The position numbers were made by a program, and so were the translations under genes. Shown here one piece after another: positions 34,201-46,200 of a DNA stretch of 49,693 nucleotides; the first letter of the stretch is position 1; each line of letters opens with the position of its first letter. The notes below the pieces were generated by a model that was given only the letters and a program-made list of their open reading frames with translations, ran no database searches and was not told the DNA's origin. This DNA comes from Saccoglossus kowalevskii. Its lineage: Eukaryota; Hemichordata; Enteropneusta; Harrimaniidae. The DNA is taken from NCBI RefSeq assembly GCF_000003605.2, contig NW_003122907.1:539788-589480 (forward strand), read 5' to 3'.

Positions 34201-37200
34201 ACGAATATTCTAAAAGCTTGTTAGTTAATCTCGGGGGTGCATGCTTGGAAATCCAGGCATTATCACTGCCTGGCAGTCATCACTGCAGTTAAAACAAAGT
34301 CAGTCACCTCTCAGAAAACTGTACTTTGGGTAAGCTGTTGAGACTCCCTTGAGCAGTGTACCAAGACTTCCCCCTACATGTGCAACACATATAAATATAT
34401 AAGTTTGTGCTGTTTTAGACTTTAGCTGTTTTCACTGGCTCTTTGACCGGTGTACGTTCCACAGCAGCTCGCATAGAATCCATAAATATATGGTACAGTG
34501 GTGCTCGTCATAGAACATTCCATGACGTAGTGCCACCCCGAGCATTTTAAGTTGCAAGTGCTATATTTGTTATTCACTTGTATTATATTATAAGGCATTT
34601 TGATTGGTCAAATTATTTTCAACTGTCATTTGCAATTATAAATAATTATGATCTATAAATGTTTCAGTGTTTTAGCAATTTTTTTTTATAAAAAAGAGAC
34701 AGAGACAATTTTTGACAATTTATTTTGCAGAAAATAATTTGAGTTAAAACGTGAGAAATTAATCATTAAAACATGAGAAATTAATCATTAAAACATGAGA
34801 AATTAATCATTCAATATATAAGAGAGGGTAACCATGGTAGAAATATTATAACACAATAATTATGCTCCTATTTAGATTTTTCATGAATGTTTTTTTTTTT
34901 TTAAATAGCTGTGACATGCACAACCGACATGCGGTGACCAGATGTAAATATCTGTTGTGTGAACCTCAGTCAGGATAAATATGGTATGAATCAACGTATT
35001 TTTTTAATGCTTTTCTCAATTATTTCTTGAAAAGAGAGACATAAGTTTGGTTCTAGTTCTTGATATTTTGCTACAGTCAACAACCTTCGCATGACATCTC
35101 ACTGTACTTTACAGATGAATTGAAAGTACAGATTATTGAATCGAACCGCTGAGTACACCTGCAGGCACAGAACAACACGATAGTATGACAATTCGTGTGA
35201 AACATGACCTTCTCGGATATTATTCAGCATTTTTCCAAAATACTTTAACAAATATTGAAAAAAAAGTATTAATGCATTGAGCGCAATAATTTTTCCCTCC
35301 AAAATGTTTGTGTTACATTTTGCACATTTTTGTGTGTTTTTCTACAACTTTGTTTTCAATCAAATGGACATAATTTCTGACTTGCTGATCTTAATTAAAA
35401 AAAAATCGTCTTTATATGTGAAAGGTAACAAGTTGACAGGTTAATATTAAAGCCATTCCTGTATTATTCTGGAATTTGCATTCATTTACTTCTGCCTCAT
35501 TTTCATATTATGAAAACAAATAGCACAGAAAACAAAAAAATGAAAAGTAATATTTTGTGGTGACTGAACTTTTTATTTGCGACTGAAATCAACAAGCAAA
35601 AAAAGTTGTCAAACTATTTTCAGTCATCATTCACTTCCCCACACAAAAAAATGAAAATAATAAAAAAAAAAGTGTCATTTATATTGGGAAAACAGTTTAC
35701 AGGAAACATACTTTTTATGTGCACGTTCATATTACAGCGCCTTCTCATTCTTTTGATGCTATCAAAGCACTTTATACACTAGAAACATGCAGTTACTGGA
35801 GTATCGATTATCTTACCTGATTTAGCCGTCTGCAAACAACATGTCCAGCGACTTCCCCTGTACGCTCCAGGATGAAATGTATCCATCATATTTACATTAG
35901 AAACGCACGTCTTTCTAATCGCAGACAACCATTGGTGCATGTCATTTACATCCTACAAAAAAATGTAACAAATGTTTATTTCACATATGTATAGCATGGG
36001 ACCCACATCATATATTGGCCTGCCGTGAAGTACTTCCTTGACAAAAAATTTGGTATTCATTGTTTAGAGTGGTTTAGAGTGGAATTTTGATTGAAAGACT
36101 AAGAAACCCTAATTTCAGATTTTTTAACTTTTTTATTAAAATAAACCAGTTTCAGTTTTCTTATTTCAGGGAAAAATGGCAAAAAAATTGCAATTAAAAT
36201 CGTCATTATACCCAGATTTCAAAAGAAACTAGAGTTTAAATTTATTTGCTCATGAATACGTAACTGAAATGGACCCCTCATGAATATGCAAATATAATGC
36301 ACTTCCTCATGAATATGCAAATACAAAGACTTGCTCATGAATATGCAAATTGCAATTAAAATCGTCATTATACCCAGATTTCAAAAGAAACTAGAGTTTA
36401 AATTTATTTGCTCATGAATACGTAACTGAAATGGACCCCTCATGAATATGCAAATATAATGCACTTCCTCATGAATATGCAAATACAAAGACTTGCTCAT
36501 GAATATGCAAATTGCAATTAAAATCGTCATTATACCCAGATTTCAAAAGAAACTAGAGTTTAAATTTATTTGCTCATGAATACGTAACTGAAATGGCCCC
36601 TCATGAATATGCAAATATAATGCACTTCCTCATGAATATGCAAATACAAAGACTTGCTCATGAATATGCAAATTAATAGACTTGCTCATGAATATGCAAT
36701 TCTTTGTAAGTCATACTAATTCTGTACTTTCTTCTGAATTTATTCTGAACGAGGGAAATTCTGTTTTGACACTCGAAAAATGATGATGAACTGAAACTTT
36801 TCATCAGGATTGAAAAGATATTTCTTTCACTGAATGTCGTTATTATATCAATTCATTCTGTGACCTAGTTTTTAATCAAAAGCTGTAAAATAGAGTGAGT
36901 GAAAATGTATTCATGTAATGAAAGTAGTTTAATTGATACAACTTTAAATTGGCTCAATTTGGTTGATTCAGATGATAATATATTTTGTGCATTAATTGTC
37001 ATAGAAATCTGTAATAAAAAAATTACAATTTTATTTAAATTATCCCATTGAAGCAACCCCTACGTATTTTTTTTTACTTACTTTTTTACATTTACTTTAT
37101 TTCCCTGATTTTATTTTTTTGTATTGCATTCATCTTGCATTGTTTTGCAATTATTTGCAATTAAATAAATATAAATATGCAATTATTACATAACCATTAA

Positions 37201-40200
37201 AGTAAAGAGTCACAGTGACTTGAGCAAAATGTTTTTCTTATAGGGCTGTGGTCATCGTACCACGTTGTATTCAAAATGGAACTCATATAGCGACCTTTAC
37301 AATGCGTGTGAAATACATTATCTGTTTACATGAGATTCGAACACGTGCTGCGCAACGACCACCGCCCTTTAAGAATGTTCCAATTCTAAACTTTTTCGAT
37401 GCACAATATTTTTTGCTCTCAATTATTGAAACATAATTTTTATCTGTTATATTTTTTTTTTTTTAAATAACGTCTTCAATGGTCTACCTCTAAACAAAAA
37501 TTACGCATATAAACTTAGCTGACCTTGGCCTGCATGTAAAGTGTTTTGGGGTTTCCCTCTGAGTCTTTGTAGATGACTTGCATCATATATGGCCGTTGAA
37601 ATGCATTAGTGTCGACTCTTTCCACTGCACAGGTACGGGGAATCTGTATCGTTGACCTGACCTGTGGAGAAAAAGACGAGAAAAAAAACAAACAAGCATA
37701 TTGTTTTATATTGATATGTCATAAAGATTACTAGACATGGAATTCAATTGACGATCACTAATGAATTCTCTTCACGGACAAAACCCATTTTCTTTGAAGT
37801 AAAATCGATAAGAACCATGACGTCTTGACTCGCCATTTGTTTTGAAAAAAAAAAAACGTCTGTAAATTACACAAATGTGTTCCACTTTTCGGTTCCTTTA
37901 CGGGAGAACAAAATTGTTTATAGACTGATCGAGTGATTATGATGACACCATTTCAATTTTCTTTTTTTCCCAGCAACACATATATCTAATTAACCTTTTG
38001 AACAAAGTCTACTTTCGGCACTTTTCACAAAATGAAACGCCACATTTTTTTTTTCATATTTGCCAAAGTTTTGATCAATACCTATATATCTGCATGGCCC
38101 AAAAATTATCAAAATTATATTAATATACTGTAGAATACTTTATTTTTGCTTGGAATTTATTTTCGCTCTTTTCGCTGAAGGGATGATTCCGTGAAAATAA
38201 AATCCAGCGAATATACTTTTTTTCCTATATTTTACATTAAACTCATCAAAAATCAGTGAAAATAAATTCCATACAATATGCCCAAAAAGCCTTTTCAGCG
38301 AAAATTAATTCCAGCGAAAATAAAGTATTCCACAGTACATAAACATGGGCAAAATGTGGCACAAATATTTTGAAGATAACAAATATGGTGTTAACATAAT
38401 TCCTTATATCTTATACACAAAGCAAAACAAAAATAATAAATATTGTGTGCAAATGAGGGTGTGGGACAAAATTTGTAATTTTATTGTTTTTAATACTAGG
38501 TTTACTATTAAAGTTTCATGCTTTCTTAAAAAAACAATACTGTATACTGACAGCTTTCAACCCCTATCATGGTACATTTCCCTAATCTGCCTCGTGTGGA
38601 GCCTTTCACTGAATTGTCACTCCCAGCATGCAATTGGGACATACATGAGTTTTTCAAACCACTTCAAAGGACAATTCTCAGCTTGAACTTCTCTGTGAAA
38701 TATCATTCACACATCATCTACGATAGATGTTAATTGTCTATATTTAAAAAAAAAAACATGGATTTTTTTCTCATCTGAATATGTTATTTATCATAACATG
38801 CAAGATACATTCAGCATGGAAGATGAGGAGTTAAGGAACCAATACGCTGATGAAGACTAATGATAAAAGTCTACACATGTATCATAAATCAAACCCATCC
38901 ATCATTAAATGATACCGTATATGAAACGACTATAGGCAAGCTGTTTTATAGCATTTCTACACAGTCTAGAGTATATAAAAATGGTTGTCTTCTTTTTCTG
39001 ATGTCATTTAGTTCTCCAAATTTTATTTTAGCATAATCAATTATAAGTATTAATATAATTTGTATGTTGTCATTAACACTGACAATCAGACTACTCTGTA
39101 ATGGTATTCCTTCTAAATAGTTCTAAGAAAAGCAACATTGAGTATCTTCATGCTTTTCACTGGTTCCCAGCATCCCTTGCAAACGGCAAGGAGGACACAG
39201 GTAAATGGACATTGTAATCGACATATTAATTGTTCCCCTGGGCTGGGATTCTGGTTCTGGATTTATGTGCCTAATTGACTTGATCTTAAAGGGTAGTGGT
39301 GATGTCGTGTGAGTCCTATTTGATATATATGGGTCTCATAGCGGTGTACACAATGCGTGGAAAATGCGATCACGTGCTGTGTGACAATTACCACCATAAT
39401 CCATTCTCCTCAAATCAGTCTGTAATACTGCAATAAACACCGCACTAATTCAGTCTACCGGTACTTGTTATGTCTAAGGTGGTTCTAACGAAACAGTTTT
39501 ATATTTTTAGAGTTAAAGGAAGACCTTGCTTTACGACCGAGAGCGTAAGCACTGATGTCAAGTAACCAAGGGAAATAGAACAAAGAATGAAAACGTGAAT
39601 AACCAATCAGAATGCCAGAACCCTTACTATAGTTACCAGCCTCTGTGTGCCCTAGCTTACACTTGAGGAGGGGGGGATTGAACCAGCCAAATGCTCGCTT
39701 ATCTTATGTCGGTGACCCTGAAAAATGTAACAAATGAGCATCTGCATGCCTGTCCTATGGTGGTTTCTCCCTCTATAGTTGACCCTGGGAAATGTGACAA
39801 TGCATGAGCATCTGCATGCCTGTCCTATGGTGGTTTCTCCCTCTATAGTTGACCCTGAGAAATCTGACAATGCATGAGCATCTGCATGCCTGTCCTATGG
39901 TGGTTTCTCCCTCTATAGTTGACCCTGAGAAATGCGACAATGCATGAGCATCTGCATGCCAAGACTATGTTGTTTACATCTACAGGAAACCTTAGTAAGT
40001 ACCTTGTTGTATATGTATACATTAAAAACAGTTGAAAGAAGAATATATCAAAAGATATCAAATGGCTGATCTTCCTGTTTCCTGCCATAATGGACATGTG
40101 CATCTTTAGTTCCTTGACTTCAGGATGTAGTAGCTAGGTTTTTCCGGAAGTAAAATACGTATTAATTATATTCCTATTATTTCAACCTACTGTAAAATAC

Positions 40201-43200
40201 TTTATTTTGGCCCAATTAACTTTCGCTGAAAAGGCTTTTTTAGTGTTTTGTATGGAATTTATTTTCACTGATTTTTGATGAGTTGAATGTAAAATATATG
40301 AAAAAAGGTATATTCGCTGGATTTTATTTTCACTGAATCCTCCCTTCAGTGAAAATAGCGAAAATAAATTCCAAGCGAAAACAAATTATTTTACAGTATG
40401 TATTTTATGAAAGCGCTTAAATAACCGTGAATAAAAATCAATGTTATATCAAGAGCAACCCTCAATTGATCATGCGATCACTATATAAGTAAATAAATCC
40501 ATGATTGAGATTTTGAATCAGTATTGTGAAGAAATTAAAAGGGGTACTAAAATGTGTTAATCGTAAATTGTAGAATAAAACCATTTCTGGTCTGTTGTCC
40601 ATGTTTGTGTTTTCTAGACTGAGGTGTTTGTTTTTACATTCAGGCAGTAAAATCTCTAGAATGCATGAATTTATAAAAGAATCCTGAAAACTTTTTCTTC
40701 ATTTATACCAAATCTACAATCACTGAAAAAGTGAAGAACCCGAGTCGAGGTCACGACTCGGTTAGCCTTGCTCAACTTGTTCGTTACCAGTCTTGTGATT
40801 GGTTGTTGACAAAATGCTAAACAGGCCACGCCTCCAACTGTGCTGTGCGTTCGGGCAAACCGTTAGAAATTCCTAAATGGAGTCAATGTGTGTAGTTTTC
40901 TTGATTTATTCTGCAGATATCTGTAAAATTTAGGTAAGGCTTTGGCGAAATTTGAAGGAGCAACTAATATTCTTCAACCTGGTTCTTTTTTTAGATTTTA
41001 TATTTTATTCTTTTCGTCTGTTTTTTCGAGTTTAAAAAATGTGAGCTGGCTGCAGCCTTCATCCCTTGTCTATTTCTTACACTAGATACCAGCCGATCAT
41101 CCCCGCCTCATAGAGACACTGTACTATACTTGATTATAGTTCCTGGGCTCCCTGTGCTACATCCTTAGGGACTATAATTTAGCAATTTTTGGAGCGTTCA
41201 CCAATATTAAGTGAGACAGAAATTATACTGATCTATACCCATGCAGCTGCTACGGATGATTGGCCGCTGATTAACCACGGATCGTACAATCCTAATATTC
41301 TCTGATATCTAAAAAATTCAATTGAATCAATTATTATAACTGCTGACTAACTATATACATTGGCCCCTCGCTAAGTCGTATGTGGGTTTCGAGATCCAAG
41401 CAAAAACTGTGATTTATTCAGGAGGGGGGGGGTTCCCGATTTACCTCGTGAAGAGATGCGGGTTTGTTGATTTCATCAAGTCTTGGTTATTTTGGTATAT
41501 TATATAAAATTTTTAACCTTTAATTGACACTTAATTCAAATTTTGTCACTTTTCACAAAATACAAAATAAATCGGCGTAATTTTTTTCCATCTTTTTCAA
41601 ATATTTTTTATCAAAACCTGTGACTGATTGAAAATTCTGATCATATGATCCAAAATTAACCAAAAAATAACAGAGAAATACAAAAAATGTTGCACGAAAA
41701 TCTTGGCAAGAAAATTATAATAGCATTCAAAACATTTTAAACAAATTAAGAGAATTACATTTGTGATACATCCTGCTGTGGATCTTTTTTTATTTATTTT
41801 AGCTAGAAGTAATTTTCACTGAGAACAATAAGATATACTGTAGAATACTTTATTTTCGCTTGGAATTTATTTTCACTATTTTCGCTGAAGGGATGATTCC
41901 GTGAAAATAAAATCCAGCGAATATACTTTTTTTCCTATATTTCACATTAATCTCATCAAAAATCAGTGAAAATAAATTCCAAGCAAAACGCCCAAAAAGC
42001 CTTTTCAGCGAAAATTAATTCCAGCGAAAATAAAGTATTCCACAGTAGTTGGAAAATATTGTATTTTTATCGACTTTAACAATATTACATGCAAACAATT
42101 AATATTATTATTTTCACGATATTATTATTGTGAAACCCAATAACACTTTCTATTTTGCAATTGTGGTGTGACTATACAAGCTGAGATATTGTTTTTGTAG
42201 CTTTTGGTGGAGAGTATAATGATGCGATGGAAATCGTAACTCCTAAGGGAGATTGATGCTGCTGACATCGTGAACATATAGCGTATTATATCCACAGTTA
42301 CCAGGATGTGACAGTTTGTATTATACCGCGTCGTGTGCGGTGATAAGCGCACTTAGTACAGAATGTAAAGAGATACATTTATAGCATTTGAGTTTTATAC
42401 AGAGTTAAGAATTGCACTTCGGGCATATCTATAACATACCACCACTGAGCACACTGCGGTTGAAAGCCACAGCTCAAATTTACCCACCTATGGCAGTTGA
42501 ATCTTTTAATGAACGTAGTCAGTCTCGTAATGCTGACATTGAGTGAAAAAGAGTACTTTACGTCACCCTCATGCTGAGAAAAAACATTATTTTTTACACA
42601 TCATTTACACAGTGATGCTTTCAAACTGTAAACCACTTTAGGTTCACCGGAGACAAATTTCCCCAAATTTCACAGTTCGGGAAAATCGTGAGCTTTGTAG
42701 CAGTTATATGGGTTCTATGGAGTGTAAGCGACTTATACAAATTTTGATAAAATCATCAAATCATGAGAATTCCTAGCAATGACAATAAGTTGGTTTACAG
42801 TATATCGGTATATTTGTAAGAAGGGGTTGACCATATCAGAAACTCTGAGGGAAGATATTAAACTATATATATGTCAACGTATTTTTTTCTTCGCCTTAAC
42901 TTTGAGCTTGTGGCAGGATTGTTGTGGTATATATTTTGTTGTTTAATCTCCTCTATAATTTTTTTTTTCTTTAAAAAAAGATATTTTTTTTTATTTCTGT
43001 AATTTTCTTAATACCAGGGTATAACACCCCCACAATTATAATGGTCAAAGCCATGTTTAGTCTAAATAGTCTGCTAGCTGATCTAATCACCAAAATAGCC
43101 ACTTATTGCCGATTCACAAGCACATTACCGGTTATACAGTTACCATATTTGCTCTATAAGAAGCGCATCTCCAAAATAACATTTTGCATTTATTCCAAAT

Positions 43201-46200
43201 TCTGGGTTGTTAAAGAGCACACGCAGTGATTGTACGTCATACCATGAGTCTCATATAATGTAAACAACTTGTGTAAAATTCTCACATGTCTAAAAAATTG
43301 CCGATGTTAACACTGTTTTTTGTTGTGCAAATATTAGATAATCTGCTGAAATGTCTGCTCGCGTTCACACTTAGTAAAAACACCGATGTTGGAGGATTGA
43401 ATGCTGGCCTTCCACCTAATATTTCGTGTAGTTCATCCCAAAATGGCATAGTTTTCGGATCTCTACCACTTCTGTTGATGTGCTCAGTCACTTTTCTGTA
43501 CTTTATACGTAAAGTTTTGATCTTACGTAGATATTGTAATAAAGTCCTGTCCAACCCCTTTTCAGCTGCTTTTTCTGCAATCACAGTACCATATACTCTA
43601 GCATTCCTAGACATTCCATCCATCATTCTTTGAATATTTGATTCTCTCCAAACAGATATCAGTAATCTCGTTTCTTTGTCTGACCAGTTCGACATTCGAC
43701 CTGTAACCTCTGACGCCATCTTGTGTAATGACAAGCATAAATAAGTTGGCAATAGAGGGCGTTTGGCCATCTTATTGTGTTCACACTGCACATTGCGTTG
43801 TGCAAGGGCTGTTGTGACAAGAGCGTTTAGGATCTGGTCCACCCCATTTTACGACGGTGTCAAAAACGCCGATGCCACAACGGCGTATTCTGTTCACACA
43901 CATATTTTAACAACTTTCTCAAATGAAAGGCATTGTGACAACGGCTTATGCCGTCCAGTGAGAACACCACTATACATTGTGTGTTTACACAAAATTTGAA
44001 TATCATAACTACTACAGTCCTATTTATAACCACAGATACACCATTGTCATTTAAAGCACAGTGCACGACTTAGAGAAACAATAGTACACGTACTATAGTG
44101 TAACCAGGATACTGCATATATACTCTCCTTTAAAAAATAACAAAGAAGAAACATCTAAAACTCAAAAAATAACATTAAATTCAAAACACCATAGAGGCAC
44201 AACACGATTAATTCCAAGTATGGGGTTCTATTTTGCACACCAAGTAATCTTAAATCCTTTTAGGGAAAATCCCTTGATAATACATTACTCTTTACAACAT
44301 TGTAAGCTTAACACTGCATTCTTTTCTCTGCACACCCATAGCTCTCTTTTCTTTACATGCCTAGTTCTCTCTATGCTTTCCAGTCAATACCTCACAGTGT
44401 TTAATGTCCCCAAATGCTTTCTTTAATCTTGAAACATAAGAGCTATTTAATCTGACCAGTATATGTATTATTTCTTATGAATTATCCCTAATTTTGAAGG
44501 AATCATTTAGCCTAGTTCTTATTTGATGAATTATCAAATCTCAGAAAACTGACAGAAAATTTAATAACAAGACTATAATTTTATATTTTTAGCAAAATTA
44601 TGTCATTATGAGTTATATAGAACTAATTTGCAACAATTAAACCAAATGATATTAGTGGTTACCATTGAGGTATTACTGAAATATTACAGAATCAAAATAT
44701 AATTAAATCTCACACGCAAATAGCCATATCATTATTCAAATATTTACACCTATTAATTATTACCCTTTTTTTTGCCAACATTTATCAAAAAAATAATTGT
44801 TTCTTAAAATTGATGCAAATAAAAGTTTCAAATGTTTAAAAGAGACTCAATTATGAAAGCATTCATAACTGAAACCCCCATTTTATCAGGAATAAAGTCC
44901 ACTCATGAAAGCGTTAATGTGAATTCTTCATTATCAATTTATTTGATGAAAGCTAAGTCTACAAATTCTATTATTTCATAACTTAACATCCTTCTTCAAT
45001 TCATCCCATTGACACTCGTTACAATTAGAGTCTCTCAGCCGTTTACATCACTTATATACATCACTATAATCCTATTTAAGTTTGACCTTTTACTGACCCC
45101 TGTAGAAATGTACCGTCTGTCTCCATGCACATTTTCTAGAATGCTGCAGTTATTTCTTGGACCATATACTGTATTTCAGATTTGAATGCTTTTGTTCTGG
45201 ACAGTTAAGTTTTTCCAATATTTTGAATATTCATACATGTCTCAGGAATATTTGTATGCAGAAATTACGTTTACATCTCCTAATCAGCATTCTAGATGAA
45301 GAAGAGACTTGGGGCATTCTTGATGTCAATATATATTACTAAGTGCAATATTCAAAATATAAAGTATGCATTCTGTTGCCTTGGAAATGTGCATCATCTT
45401 TACAAATATGCTAAGAAATGACATATTTAATGAACTGTTGAGTTTGTTACATTGGCAAACCAGTAGAGCATGTTACCATGACAACACTAATATAAGCTTT
45501 ATAACCATTGATGTCATACACATCTTTTTGGATTTATTTTTGACAAGGTCGTTATAGTTCATCGGATGTGGGATGGTTTGAAAGAGATCTGAATTCTGTA
45601 TGTTGCAGCTAGGAAAGCAAGATAATTTTAATGGTCATTTCAAATGAATTACTTCCTAATACTGTGAATATTTATTTGCTAATTTGCATAATTATTGCCA
45701 TCAAGTAGCATGTGCTTGAAGATGTACATTTTCTCATGATGTTAAAACAAATATTTGACACATATCATGATGTAGAGGAAGAAAAGGAAAATTTTGTAGG
45801 AAATCTGACTGTGTGTGAGAATTGTTGCGATAAAAATGTTATCTTACTTCGATCTCTGGCTCCTTTGCATATGATAGATTTTCATTGCTCAACCAGAAGT
45901 AACGTTTCTTAAATGTGAACGGTGTGACGACTGCAATGTCTTCTCCGCGTCTTTTTCGCACATAGCCTTCTTTGATGGTCATCGAATGATGGAAGACACT
46001 TCTCTGTTGTAATTCACCTGCAGGGACTGGGGAGTAAAATAATCAACATAAACATTATCTCATATTTTACAAGAAGTGTGTTTCCTCTTAACACACAAAC
46101 ATATACATATACCGTAAATATAAAGAGATATTATTACCACAATAAACATAAATTCAATTTAAGCCACCCAAAATTGATATTCCCTATTTTTAAGCAGAAA

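Larger units (their letters stand above)
31127..35816 (-). other. RASAL1-like intron, mostly featureless, with two small tandem repeats
   Basis: This is very AT-rich intron between exons 35817-35952 and 30081-30201. I see only the 22-bp repeats listed separately at 33420-33497 and 34744-34812. Open frames at 31545-31730 and 32866-33054 have no recognisable content. Confidence 0.6.

Noticed and set aside
37319-37365. GATTCGAACACG in a family F MITE as a tRNA/SINE B box
   Set aside because: The element has TTAA flanks and inverted ends and no A box at the right distance, so it is a MITE and not a SINE.
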